Source of the DNA: Fulvivirga sediminis
GTDB lineage: Bacteria; Bacteroidota; Bacteroidia; Cytophagales; Cyclobacteriaceae
Reading direction: 5' to 3'
Assembly: GCF_016757215.1 (NCBI RefSeq)
Contig: NZ_JAESIY010000001.1
Coordinates: 124,001-188,000 of the forward strand
DNA length: 64,000 nt
In this document: one piece after another, positions 1-8,233 of the stretch
Layout of the letters: every line of letters begins with the position of its first letter
Position numbering within the stretch: the first letter of the stretch is position 1
Position numbers and translations under genes: made by a program
The notes under the pieces: generated by a model
Databases searched by the model: none
The model's input: only the letters and a program-made list of their open reading frames with translations
What the model was told of the DNA's origin: nothing

Positions 1-501
1 CATTAGCTGATCTACAGCTGCTTTTCCTGTTCCTGTTACAGACTGATAAGTAGATACGACTACCCTTTTTATTTTATATTTCTTATGCAAAGGTGCTAAT
101 GCTAATACCATTTGGATAGTAGAGCAGTTAGGGTTGGCGATAATTCTATCGTCTATTCTTAGTGCTTCAGCATTAATTTCCGGAACGATGAGCTTGTGAT
201 CCGGACTCATTCTCCAGGCAGAAGAATTATCTACCACAATACAGCCTGCCCCTGCAAACTTGGGAGCCCACTCTAGAGAGGTGCCTCCTCCGGCAGAAAA
301 AATAGCTACTTCCGGTTTATTAGCAATAGCTTCTTCCATTCCGATTACCTTATACGTCTTACCCTTAAATTCGTATTCCTTACCAACCGACTTTGGTGAG
401 GCTACGAGAAATAATTGGTCAAACTCTAAGTTTCTTTCTTCAATGACTTTTAGTACCTCCTGGCCTACTAAACCAGTGGCTCCTACTACTGCTAATTTCA
501 T
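1..501 (-). CDS. asd: Aspartate-semialdehyde dehydrogenase, 3' part cut off by window edge
   Basis: This enzyme reduces aspartyl-4-phosphate to aspartate semialdehyde with NADPH in the cytoplasm. It is the branch point to lysine/diaminopimelate, threonine and methionine. The first 167 codons are visible. They begin MKLAVVGATGLVGQEV, the Rossmann GxxGxxG dinucleotide loop. SAGGGTS follows at about residues 70-76 and the catalytic cysteine lies in IANPNCST near residue 130. The ATG at 499-501 is the natural start because the nucleotide-binding loop follows directly. A TATTTTTG box (complement of 529-536) fits the Bacteroidota -7 element TAnnTTTG, which would give a leader of about 20 nt. The gene is divergent from the next one. 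The C-terminal substrate-binding half lies outside the window. Confidence 0.95.
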   Translation of the reverse strand, partial: MKLAVVGATGLVGQEVLKVIEERNLEFDQLFLVASPKSVGKEYEFKGKTYKVIGMEEAIANKPEVAIFSAGGGTSLEWAPKFAGAGCIVVDNSSAWRMSPDHKLIVPEINAEALRIDDRIIANPNCSTIQMVLALAPLHKKYKIKRVVVSTYQSVTGTGKAAVDQLM

Positions 502-572
502 ATGAATTGATTTTTATAAAATTGAAGCCAAAAATAATGTTTTTATATATTTTATGCGGTATATTATTACAA

Positions 573-3170
573 ATGAATGGGTTTGTTTGGCAAATATTTT
601 TTAAAACTAATATTATACTGGCCTTAATATTCAGTACTGCTCCCGTGCATGCCCAGTTTTTTGATGATTTTGAAGATGGTGATTTCACAAATAACCCTGT
701 ATGGAGTGGAAATAATGAATTGTGGACCATTTCTGGAGACAGACTCCAATCGAACAGTGAAGGAGCTGCCGATTATTATTTGAGTACGCAGAATACTCTT
801 GCTACGAATGTTGAATTTGAGTTTTTTGTCAACTTGAAGTTCGGAACGTCAGGGTCTAACTATGTAGATGTTTATTTATTGGCCGATGATGAAGATCTCT
901 CATTAGTTCAGAATGGCTATTTTATTAGGATTGGAGATACGGAAGATCATATCGCTTTCTACAGGGTGTTGGCAGGAAGTGAATCGTTACTTTTTAGTAG
1001 TGAAAATGGTATAGTGGGAAGTACATCAGAGAATCCATTTGGCATTAGAATGTTAAGAGATGAAGCCGGCTTGTGGACTTTACTGGCAGATGAAGGCGTA
1101 ACAGGCAATTATGTAGAAATAGGATCTATTCTGGATGATGATGTGCTCTCATCTTCTCATTTTGGAATATTTATTAAGCAATCTACTGCCATGAGTCCTA
1201 GAAAGAATCATTATTTTGATGACTTTAGTGTTAGGCCTATAGGTGCGGATGTCCGGCCCCCAGCAGTGGCAAGCATTGATTTCCTTTCAAATACGCAGTG
1301 GCAGGTTCAGTTTTCTGAGGAGGTAGCCACAGAAAGCGCAGAAGAAACGAGTAATTACATCATAAATAACTCGATTAATCCTCAGGCCGTAGTGCTTGGA
1401 GAAAACAATTTGTCTGTGATACTTACTTTTTCAGAGACTTTTCAAACAGCGGAGAACTATGAATTATCAATAAACTATATTGAGGATTTAGCGGGCAATG
1501 TTATGGAAGGTTATAATTCTGTTTTCACTTTTTATTTGACAGAAGAGGTCACTTTCAAAGATGTACTTATTAATGAAATTATGGCTGATTTTGCTCCGTC
1601 TATTGGTTTGCCTGAGGCCGAATATGTGGAGATTTTCAATAGAAGCGATAAAACCTTTTACCTCGATAGTTGGGTTTTGCATGATGCTACCACCTCTGGG
1701 AGCATAGAGGCTGTTTACCTTATTCCAGAAGATTATTTGATACTTACGGCTGCTGAAAATCGAGAATTGTTGCAGTCTTATGGTAGAGTGGCGGTGGTAG
1801 ATCCCTGGCCAAGTTTGAATAATGGTAGCGATCAGCTACTTATTTCGGATGGCACTTTCCCTATCGATTCAGTTAATTATGATGATGCCTGGTATAATAG
1901 CTCTTCAAAGGCATCAGGTGGTTGGTCATTAGAATTAATTGATCCTGAAAATACTTGTGGAGGAGAAGGAAACTGGACTGCATCAATAGATGATATGGGA
2001 GGCACGCCCGGAGCTGTTAATTCGGTATTGAGTGAATTACCTGACAACCTGGGGCCTGAAATTCATAAAGTATTTGCTGTAGCAGAAGATAGCATATTGG
2101 TGCAGTTTAATGAAACGCTAAATAAAGAATCTGTTCAGGTTGATGATTTTACGTTAAATCCTACAGTAGAAGTGGATACCGTGTTTGTTAATTCTGATTT
2201 ACAATCTGTATGGATAGTGCTTTCTTCAAGGTTAAATAATGGAGTAAGTTATAAAATGCAGGTATCGGGAATTACAGACTGTAGTGGCAACAGGGTGACT
2301 GAAAATGATCCTTTTAGCTTTTCACTCATAGAAAATGCAGAGCCAGGGGATGTAATTATTAATGAAATACTGTTTAACCCTCGATCTGAGGGTGTAGATT
2401 TCGTTGAGATTTATAATAATTCATCCAAGCATATTAATCTGAAAAATTGGACCCTTTGGAATGATCAGGACTCAAAACTGATTTCAGAAGACCATTGGGT
2501 GTTAGCACCAAAAGAATATCTGGCTTTTACTGAAGATGCGGTGGTATTAAAAGAGCAATATCCTTTAGGTGTTGAAACTTCATTTTTTGAAATGCCATCT
2601 CTTCCTTCCTATCCTAATGGTGAAGGCACGGTTCAAATTGTTTCTGCTCAAGATTTACGGCAAGATTCTATAACCTATTCTGAAGATCAACATTTCGAAT
2701 TGATCAATAATGTAGATGGCGTATCGTTAGAGCGAATTTCTTTTTCAGCGCAAGCGAGTGATAATAATAATTGGAAATCAGCGGCATCTTCCGTTGGTTA
2801 TGCTACCCCCGGTTATATCAATTCTCAGGTTATCCGTTCAAACTCAGGTGTGGTAGGAGAAATTGTTATTGATCCAATGATTATAATCCCTGATGGCAGT
2901 GGTCAGGCCGATTTCGCTACTATTAGTTATCACTTCGAGCAGCCAGGTTTTATAGCCAATGTAGAGGTGTTTGATGTTAATGGCCAACCCATACGCACTT
3001 TAGCTGAGAATGATTATTTATCTGATCAGGGCTTTTATACCTGGGATGGTACTACCTCTGAAGGTAATAAAGCTCGAATGGGGTATTATATTATCTACTT
3101 TCAGGTATTTAATGCCAACGGACAAGCAAAGGTCTATAAAAATAAAGTAGTGGTAGGTTCACAGTTTTAG
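573..3170 (+). CDS. Secreted lamin-tail/Ig-like multidomain surface protein
   Basis: I infer a large exported protein of unknown substrate. The open frame runs back to 507, but 507 lies only 6 nt from the divergent asd start. The ATG at 573 gives a clean signal peptide (NIILALIFSTAPVHAQ then FFDDFEDGDF), so I chose it, for 865 residues. In order I see an N-terminal lectin/LamG-like region starting FFDDFEDGD, a first bacterial Ig-like (SbsA type) domain, a lamin-tail domain with VLINEIMADF and AEYVEIFNRS, a second Ig-like domain, and a second lamin-tail domain with VIINEILFNP and VDFVEIYNNS. A C-terminal FlgD-like Ig module follows (VEVFDVNGQPIRTL, MGYYIIYFQV). Such proteins are common on Cytophagales surfaces. 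The last module resembles those near sorting signals, but I do not see a definite type IX signal. Confidence 0.85.
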   Translation: MNGFVWQIFFKTNIILALIFSTAPVHAQFFDDFEDGDFTNNPVWSGNNELWTISGDRLQSNSEGAADYYLSTQNTLATNVEFEFFVNLKFGTSGSNYVDVYLLADDEDLSLVQNGYFIRIGDTEDHIAFYRVLAGSESLLFSSENGIVGSTSENPFGIRMLRDEAGLWTLLADEGVTGNYVEIGSILDDDVLSSSHFGIFIKQSTAMSPRKNHYFDDFSVRPIGADVRPPAVASIDFLSNTQWQVQFSEEVATESAEETSNYIINNSINPQAVVLGENNLSVILTFSETFQTAENYELSINYIEDLAGNVMEGYNSVFTFYLTEEVTFKDVLINEIMADFAPSIGLPEAEYVEIFNRSDKTFYLDSWVLHDATTSGSIEAVYLIPEDYLILTAAENRELLQSYGRVAVVDPWPSLNNGSDQLLISDGTFPIDSVNYDDAWYNSSSKASGGWSLELIDPENTCGGEGNWTASIDDMGGTPGAVNSVLSELPDNLGPEIHKVFAVAEDSILVQFNETLNKESVQVDDFTLNPTVEVDTVFVNSDLQSVWIVLSSRLNNGVSYKMQVSGITDCSGNRVTENDPFSFSLIENAEPGDVIINEILFNPRSEGVDFVEIYNNSSKHINLKNWTLWNDQDSKLISEDHWVLAPKEYLAFTEDAVVLKEQYPLGVETSFFEMPSLPSYPNGEGTVQIVSAQDLRQDSITYSEDQHFELINNVDGVSLERISFSAQASDNNNWKSAASSVGYATPGYINSQVIRSNSGVVGEIVIDPMIIIPDGSGQADFATISYHFEQPGFIANVEVFDVNGQPIRTLAENDYLSDQGFYTWDGTTSEGNKARMGYYIIYFQVFNANGQAKVYKNKVVVGSQF

Positions 3171-3280
3171 TTTATAGTTTGCTTTCGCGGAAAGCATACA
3201 TTAAATTTTGTGAAAATCGATTGCATTAAAACTATAATTAAGTTTTTTTGGTTATATTACTACATTAAACCGTGCTAATA

Positions 3281-3466
3281 ATGAATTGTGTAATTGATAA
3301 CTCTATCCTCTTTCATTTGCGACAAGGTCGTAAAATGGATGTAATAAGAAGGTACATTAAGATGAAGTACCGCATTAACATTGATATGGAAACTCTTAAA
3401 CAAAGAGTAAAACATATCAATGCAACTCAGCTGGAATTAACTAGCCATACATTGGTGAGAAATTAA
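3281..3466 (+). CDS. Small basic hypothetical protein, 61 aa
   Basis: I do not recognise this gene. The frame opens at a GTG (3272), but the ATG at 3281 is the likelier start (MNCVIDNSILFHL). The product is small, basic and probably helical (RQGRKMDVIRRYIKMKY), with no signal peptide, membrane segment or cysteine cluster. It ends 6 nt before the convergent isoaspartyl peptidase. The AT-rich junction can fold as GAAATTAA (3459-3466) against TTAATTTC (3473-3480). Codon use looks ordinary for the window. It could be a real small conserved protein or a chance frame. Confidence 0.4.
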   Translation: MNCVIDNSILFHLRQGRKMDVIRRYIKMKYRINIDMETLKQRVKHINATQLELTSHTLVRN

Positions 3467-3472
3467 TTTTTT

Positions 3473-4543
3473 TTAATTTCCGTACATAAATATTTCAGGT
3501 TCACTTCCATCTTTAATATAGCCGCGAAACATTCCGGCTGTATTGAAGGTAATGGAAACATTGCCTTTTTTGTCCAAAGCTATTACACCTCCCGTACCTC
3601 CCTTTAGGGTTAGCTTACGGGTTATTACCTCCCTAGTGGCTTGTTCTAAAGAAATATTTCGATATTTCATATTTGCGGCAATATCATAAGCAATTACATT
3701 TCTTATGAAAAATTCTCCATGGCCAGTGCTAGATACTCCACAGGTTGCATTATCTGCATAAGTGCCAGCCCCGATGATGGGCGAATCGCCAATTCTACCA
3801 TATTTTTTGTTAGTCATACCACCGGTGGAGGTGCCTGCAGCTATATTGCCTTCTGCATCTAGTGCTACACAACCCACAGTACCAAACTTATAGTCTGGGT
3901 AGGTTTGCATATAAGCAGTTTCCTTTTTCTCCTGCTGCTCTTTTATTTTTTCAAATTGTTCAAATCGTCTCTGGTCAAAAAAGTAGGACGGATCTACTAT
4001 TTCCAGTCCTGCTTCTTTAGCGAAAAGTTCGGCACCTTGCCCTGACATCATTACATGAGGCGATTGCTCCATTACTGCTCTGGCAGCTAATATAGGGCTT
4101 TTTATGATGCTAACTCCGGCTACTGCGCCTGCCATACCTGTACTGCCATCCATAACTGAGGCATCTAGTTCATTTTTACCTTGGTTGGTAAATACGGCAC
4201 CTACCCCAGCATTAAAAAGAGGTGATTTTTCCATTACCTGTATGGTGGCTGTTACTGCATCCATAGCACTTTTCCCTTCTTTCAGCAAGGTATATCCAGT
4301 CATTAAGGCCTCTTCCAGCTTGGCTCTATAAGCTTCTTCGTGCTCAGGAGTCATGTTTTCTTTTTTAATATTTCCGGCACCACCATGTATTACTAAAGTT
4401 ATTGGAACGGCGTCATGAACCTCTTCCGAACTTTTGGTGTTATCTGCTGATAAATCATTTTTTTGATCTTGATAAGTGCATGAATTCATGCAGATTATGA
4501 AAATTAATAAATAATTAATGAAGATCAGATGTCTTAAATTCAT
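3473..4543 (-). CDS. Isoaspartyl peptidase/L-asparaginase, lipoprotein form
   Basis: This is an N-terminal nucleophile hydrolase of the plant-type asparaginase/isoaspartyl dipeptidase family. It cleaves isoaspartyl dipeptides and asparagine after autoproteolysis. The protein has 356 residues and starts with a lipoprotein signal (hydrophobic stretch ending CMNSC, lipidated Cys22), which puts it in the cell envelope. The alpha-subunit start shows VIHGGAGNI near residue 52. The cleavage and nucleophile site is Thr222 in KFGTVGCVALD, followed by the substrate loops AGTSTGG, GRIGDSPIIGAGTYA and GTGGVIALD. The length fits the family plus the signal. The gene stands alone, divergent from the dksA-like operon. 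The family is clear; the preferred substrate is not. Confidence 0.93.
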   Translation of the reverse strand: MNLRHLIFINYLLIFIICMNSCTYQDQKNDLSADNTKSSEEVHDAVPITLVIHGGAGNIKKENMTPEHEEAYRAKLEEALMTGYTLLKEGKSAMDAVTATIQVMEKSPLFNAGVGAVFTNQGKNELDASVMDGSTGMAGAVAGVSIIKSPILAARAVMEQSPHVMMSGQGAELFAKEAGLEIVDPSYFFDQRRFEQFEKIKEQQEKKETAYMQTYPDYKFGTVGCVALDAEGNIAAGTSTGGMTNKKYGRIGDSPIIGAGTYADNATCGVSSTGHGEFFIRNVIAYDIAANMKYRNISLEQATREVITRKLTLKGGTGGVIALDKKGNVSITFNTAGMFRGYIKDGSEPEIFMYGN

Positions 4544-4703
4544 AATTAAGGGTTTAATTTGCAGCTCAAATTGACTACGAAATATAATCTTTTTTCACTT
4601 GTTGAAAGCAAGAATTATTTTCAGGTGAATTTTTTGTTGTTGGTTTTCATATTATATTTTGGGTGATTTATCATAATGAAAGTTTCATTTTAAACATATA
4701 ACC

Positions 4704-5090
4704 ATGGGTAATGAAGAAAAGACCAGATATTCTGATGCTGAACTTGCTGAGTTTGAAACGTTAATAAACGAAAAGCTTGATAAGGCAAAAGGAGAGCTTA
4801 AAATTCTGAAAGATACTTTGAATAAAAGTAATGATGAAGGTACTGATACCACTTCAGGAAACACAAAAGTGTTGGAAGATGGAGCAGATACAGCGGAGAA
4901 AGAGAATTTAAGCCAACTGGCCGCCAGGCAACAAAAATTCATTAATAACTTGGAAAATGCTTTAATAAGAATTAAAAATGGTACTTATGGAGTGTGTTCA
5001 GTTACAGGTAAGCTTATTTCAAAAGAAAGATTAAAAGCGGTGCCTCATACTACACAGTCTATAGAGGCTAAATTGAGTCAGCAAAACTAA
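4704..5090 (+). CDS. TraR/DksA-family protein without the zinc cysteines
   Basis: This is a 128-residue cytoplasmic protein of the TraR/DksA type, whose founder binds the secondary channel of RNA polymerase with ppGpp. Residues 10-90 are an acidic coiled-coil region and residues 91-125 are the usual C-terminal segment (RIKNGTYGVCSVTGKLISKERL). A classical DksA C4 finger needs four cysteines; here only Cys98 remains, so zinc binding is unlikely. Bacteroidota homologues often show this loss, as I recall. The start ATG lies in aaccATGGG. The stop is 3 nt before the TTG start of scpB, so the two genes are almost certainly cotranscribed and perhaps translationally coupled. Its effect on transcription is inferred from the family only. 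Confidence 0.85.
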   Translation: MGNEEKTRYSDAELAEFETLINEKLDKAKGELKILKDTLNKSNDEGTDTTSGNTKVLEDGADTAEKENLSQLAARQQKFINNLENALIRIKNGTYGVCSVTGKLISKERLKAVPHTTQSIEAKLSQQN

Positions 5091-5093
5091 GGC

Positions 5094-5663
5094 TTGGATT
5101 TTTTACAAAACCATATAGAAGCACTAATATTCTGCTCCCCTGATCCTATAAAAGAACAAGAGCTACAATCGTGCTTATCTGAGATGTTTGAAGCCGAAGT
5201 GCCTATCGAAGACATAGAGAATGTACTTGGTAAACTGAAGGATAAGTACGAGCAAGAAGAATTTTCTTTTAGTCTCGATCGTACAGGTGGAGGTTTTCAG
5301 TTTCTTACTAAGCCGGCTTATCAGGCCAGTATTAGTATATTGCTTAAGCAGCAATCAAAAAGGAGGCTTTCAACTTCTGCCTTGGAGACTTTATCAATCA
5401 TTGCCTATAAGCAGCCTGTTACTAAAGGTGATATGGAGAACATTCGCGGTGTTAATTGTGACTATGCCGTGCAAAAGCTTTTGGAAAAAGGACTGATCGA
5501 AATAAAAGGAAAATCAGATGCTATAGGTCGGCCGTTGTTATATGGTACTAGTGCCAGTTTCATGGAATATTTTGGTATTAACAGCCTTAATGAGCTGCCT
5601 ACTCCAAAAGATTTTACCGAGATGGATGATAACGTCATCGGTGAAGAATCAGATAATAATTAA
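5094..5663 (+). CDS. scpB: Segregation and condensation protein B (TTG start)
   Basis: ScpB forms the kleisin-associated winged-helix dimer of the SMC-ScpAB condensin that organises the nucleoid. The start codon is TTG at 5094. No ATG occurs before the conserved N-terminus (DFLQNHIEALIFCS), and the next Met, near residue 31, would remove the first winged helix. The reading FQFLTKPAYQASISILL, then LETLSIIAYKQPVTKGDMENIRG (the family signature, near residue 100) and KGKSDAIGRPLLYGTS all match ScpB. The length of 189 residues is normal. It sits between a dksA-like gene and rluB, a neighbourhood seen often for scpB in many bacteria. The TAAGG of the upstream stop region is the only ribosome-site-like sequence. 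Confidence 0.93.
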   Translation: MDFLQNHIEALIFCSPDPIKEQELQSCLSEMFEAEVPIEDIENVLGKLKDKYEQEEFSFSLDRTGGGFQFLTKPAYQASISILLKQQSKRRLSTSALETLSIIAYKQPVTKGDMENIRGVNCDYAVQKLLEKGLIEIKGKSDAIGRPLLYGTSASFMEYFGINSLNELPTPKDFTEMDDNVIGEESDNN

Positions 5664-5701
5664 TTTAATAAATAATAATCCAGTAGTGATACTGCGTTTC
5701 T

Positions 5702-6484
5702 ATGAAACAGAAAAGAAACTCTTCTAAAAGAGTAAAGCGCGTCTCTAAAAAGGAGACTACAGAAAACACTCCATCCACTGATGTTAGGTTAAATAAATAT
5801 ATCGCTAATTCAGGTGTGTGCTCAAGACGAGAGGCGGATAAGCTGATTGAAAATGGAGAAATAAAAGTAAACAAAAATGTGGTTACAGAGATGGGCTTTA
5901 AAGTGAAGCCTGGTGACACCGTTTATTATAAGGGTAAAAAGCTAGTACCTGAAAATAATGTTTACCTTCTCTTAAATAAGCCGAAGGACTTTATAACGAC
6001 CACCGATGATCCTGAAAACCGGAGGACGGTAATGGATCTGGTAAAGAATGCATGTAACGAAAGGATTTATCCGGTAGGTAGGTTAGATAGAAATACCACA
6101 GGTTTATTATTATTTACTAATGATGGGGAGTTGGCTAAGAAACTGTCACACCCTTCTCATAAGGTTAGAAAAATTTATAAGGTAGATCTAGATAAAAACA
6201 TTACTAAGGAACATTTTCTTCAGATTCAGGAAGGGTTGAACTTGGAGGATGGACTGGCTATAGTGGATAATCTGGCTATGATAGATGGCAGTAAGAGTCA
6301 GCTAGGAATAGAAATTCACATAGGGCGTAACCGCATAGTGAGAAGGATCTTTGAGCACTTAGGTTACGATGTTGTTAAGCTGGATAGAGTTATGTATGGT
6401 ACTTTAGATAAGCTTAACTTACCAAGAGGTAAGTGGAGAATGCTTACAGAAAAAGAGATTATAAAGCTGAAGCATATGAATTAG
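5702..6484 (+). CDS. rluB: 23S rRNA pseudouridine synthase RluB-type
   Basis: This is a pseudouridine synthase of the RsuA/RluB family, expected to modify U2605-type positions of 23S rRNA. A lysine/serine-rich tail (residues 1-25) precedes an S4 RNA-binding domain (VRLNKYIANSGVCSRREADK, residues 28-47). The catalytic domain carries GRLDRNTTGLLLFTNDG with the nucleophile Asp129 and the later NRIVRRIFEHLGYDV. The length of 260 residues fits RluB better than RsuA or RluE, but assignment inside the subfamily is by pattern only. It is the third gene of the dksA-like/scpB/rluB operon, 38 nt after scpB. Its stop overlaps the convergent histidine kinase stop by 4 nt. Confidence 0.9.
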   Translation: MKQKRNSSKRVKRVSKKETTENTPSTDVRLNKYIANSGVCSRREADKLIENGEIKVNKNVVTEMGFKVKPGDTVYYKGKKLVPENNVYLLLNKPKDFITTTDDPENRRTVMDLVKNACNERIYPVGRLDRNTTGLLLFTNDGELAKKLSHPSHKVRKIYKVDLDKNITKEHFLQIQEGLNLEDGLAIVDNLAMIDGSKSQLGIEIHIGRNRIVRRIFEHLGYDVVKLDRVMYGTLDKLNLPRGKWRMLTEKEIIKLKHMN

Positions 6485-7866
6485 CCAGCCAAAGCAGGCA
6501 GGCTTACTTTAAAGCAAGAACCCTTTCCATAAGTAGATTGTACGCTTACTTTACCATTTAGCTTTTTAGCGGCTTCTTTTACAATGTATAGGCCGAGCCC
6601 AGAGCCAACGGAATCTCCAGAGGCTCGGTAAAACATTTCAAAGATCTGCTGATGGTTTTCTTGCTTTATACCTCTTCCGTTATCTTCTACGCTGATGTAT
6701 ACGCGCCCTTGATCTTTCACAAGAGATACCTTTATGTATGGATTATCCTTATGGAAATCATGATATTTTATAGAGTTGGTAATAAGGTTGTGTAAGATCG
6801 TCGTGATTTTCAATTTGTCACTTAAGAAAACCTCTTCACTACTTTCGCATATAAAGTCTATATGAGTGGCGCCTTTGTTGAATTCTAAGTTAGTTTCAAT
6901 CTCTTTGACGATTTCCTTAAAGTTTAAGGGCTCTATTTTTAGCTGATACTTAGCGCTTTTAGCATAGCTGATAATGTCATCTATTACAGAGTCTAATTTA
7001 TTCACACGGCCTTCTATTTTGTCAAAGAACTCCAGAGCAGATTCATCCTTTATATGAACCTTTCCTAGGGTTACCAAGCCGGTAATAGAAGCCAAAGGAG
7101 ACCTTAAATCGTGAGACGTACTATAGAAGAAATGATCCAGGTCATCATTGGCTCTTTCCAATTCTTTTCTTTCATTCTCCAATAGCCATATGGCCATCCC
7201 CATGCCTATGAGGGCTTCTAAAAAGAAGTCTAGCAGCCCTAAATATTGAATGTATGGAAATTTTAGGTGAACATTAATTATTGGGAGAAAGCCTACTAAA
7301 AAGTAATTAAATTGTTCACTGCCATAAATAATAAAGGCAATAATAAGTAAACGTTTACCCAGGCTTTTATCATGTGAAAGGTTGGTAATCATCCAGATTC
7401 CGGTAATGAAAAAGGCGCAGCCCATAATGAGTGATCGTAGGCCAACGCGTATAAAAAACCTGTTTTCTGAGATTTGAGAGTTGTCAATAAATAATACACT
7501 GGAGGCTATCGCCAGTAATATTGAAATGATCATTATGAGCCTTAAATGGGCAGAAGCAAATTTTCTGTTCCTTACCAGCTCCCAAGTTCCTATTAGCAGC
7601 AGAGAGGCTTCAATATAGGCAAAGCTTATGGAAGTAGCAGATAGTGTAATCCTTATAGGGTTGTAAATGCTATAGATCCAGGTGGAGTATAAATGTAGAC
7701 CAGAGGTGAGCATATACATAGAGAATGCTAGCCAGCTCCATGCCCACAGTTTTAAATAATGTCGTTTGTAAATACGGAAGGTATATAGAAATAATAACGC
7801 CAGAATGATGGCCCATACACCCTGGATCAAATATTGAGAAAATATTCTGACTGAAAGTTCTGACAA
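6481..7866 (-). CDS. Membrane sensor histidine kinase (TTG start)
   Basis: This is an orphan sensor kinase of 461 residues. Residues 1-230 hold about seven hydrophobic helices and no large extracytoplasmic loop, suggesting a membrane-embedded or lipid-phase sensor. A short linker then leads to the HisKA box DHFFYSTSHDLRSPL with phospho-acceptor His252. The ATPase part shows the N box (LITNSIKYHD), G1 box (VEDNGRGIK) and G2 box (SGLGLYIVKEA). The start is TTG at 7866: the frame upstream to the previous stop contains no ATG or GTG, and the first helix follows within 15 residues. No response regulator lies next to it. The signal and partner are unknown. Confidence 0.88.
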   Translation of the reverse strand: MSELSVRIFSQYLIQGVWAIILALLFLYTFRIYKRHYLKLWAWSWLAFSMYMLTSGLHLYSTWIYSIYNPIRITLSATSISFAYIEASLLLIGTWELVRNRKFASAHLRLIMIISILLAIASSVLFIDNSQISENRFFIRVGLRSLIMGCAFFITGIWMITNLSHDKSLGKRLLIIAFIIYGSEQFNYFLVGFLPIINVHLKFPYIQYLGLLDFFLEALIGMGMAIWLLENERKELERANDDLDHFFYSTSHDLRSPLASITGLVTLGKVHIKDESALEFFDKIEGRVNKLDSVIDDIISYAKSAKYQLKIEPLNFKEIVKEIETNLEFNKGATHIDFICESSEEVFLSDKLKITTILHNLITNSIKYHDFHKDNPYIKVSLVKDQGRVYISVEDNGRGIKQENHQQIFEMFYRASGDSVGSGLGLYIVKEAAKKLNGKVSVQSTYGKGSCFKVSLPALAG

Positions 7867-8045
7867 TGTAATATAATTAAGCCGGTAAGATAGGCACTTG
7901 TAATTAAGTTATCAAGAAGGATTATAAATTAAGCTCAAAATTAGTATGCAAGCATACTAATTTGTTAAAGAAAATATTACCTTTATATATGCTACTAGAA
8001 CTATTTAAATCGATTGAAACTATGAAAAACGAAACTATTGGCCAT

Positions 8046-8077
8046 AAAAAAAGCCTCACTAAAATAGCGAGGCTTTT
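8046..8077 (-). terminator. Intrinsic terminator of tRNA-Phe
   Basis: An inverted repeat (arms 8049-8057 and 8069-8077, core AAGCCTC/GAGGCTT) lies directly 3' of the tRNA. On the minus strand it is followed by a run of Ts (8045-8050). It lies where termination of the minus-strand tRNA transcript is expected. Confidence 0.85.
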
Positions 8078-8080
8078 GGG

Positions 8081-8153
8081 TGGTGCTGAGTGGGCTCGAA
8101 CCACCGACTCACGGATTTTCAGTCCGATGCTCTACCAACTGAGCTACAGCACC
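8081..8153 (-). tRNA. tRNA-Phe(GAA)
   Basis: The minus strand folds as a 73-nt cloverleaf. The acceptor stem is GGTGCTG/CAGCACC with discriminator A at 8081. The D arm is TAGCTCAGTTGGTAGAGC, the anticodon loop CTGAAAA carries GAA, and the T loop is GGTTCGAGCCC. The 3' CCA is not encoded. The top anticodon-stem pair reads U-U (27-43), a mild irregularity. Its promoter and terminator are both visible. Confidence 0.97.
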
Positions 8154-8167
8154 TTGTTAAGAGGATG

Positions 8168-8198
8168 CAAAACTATGTAAAATTATTTTTGATGCAAA
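8168..8198 (-). promoter_or_regulatory. Bacteroidota-type promoter of tRNA-Phe
   Basis: On the minus strand a TTTG -33 element (8195-8198) and a TAGTTTTG -7 element (8168-8175) are separated by 19 nt. This matches the Bacteroidota primary-sigma consensus TTTG-N19-21-TAnnTTTG. The expected start point is a few nucleotides before the tRNA 5' end at 8153. Confidence 0.8.
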
Positions 8199-8233
8199 TA
8201 AATGCTACACTTTTTTTAAATTATTTTTCAAGA

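Noticed and set aside
3181-3195. GCTTTC-GCG-GAAAGC hairpin after the lamin-tail gene as a terminator
   Set aside because: The arms are perfect but no T run follows, so I do not list it as a terminator.
7922-8180. Frames on both strands over the tRNA-Phe gene, and the upstream extension (8090-8233) of the Fe-S gene
   Set aside because: They read through the tRNA and its terminator; the Fe-S protein starts at the ATG at 8234.
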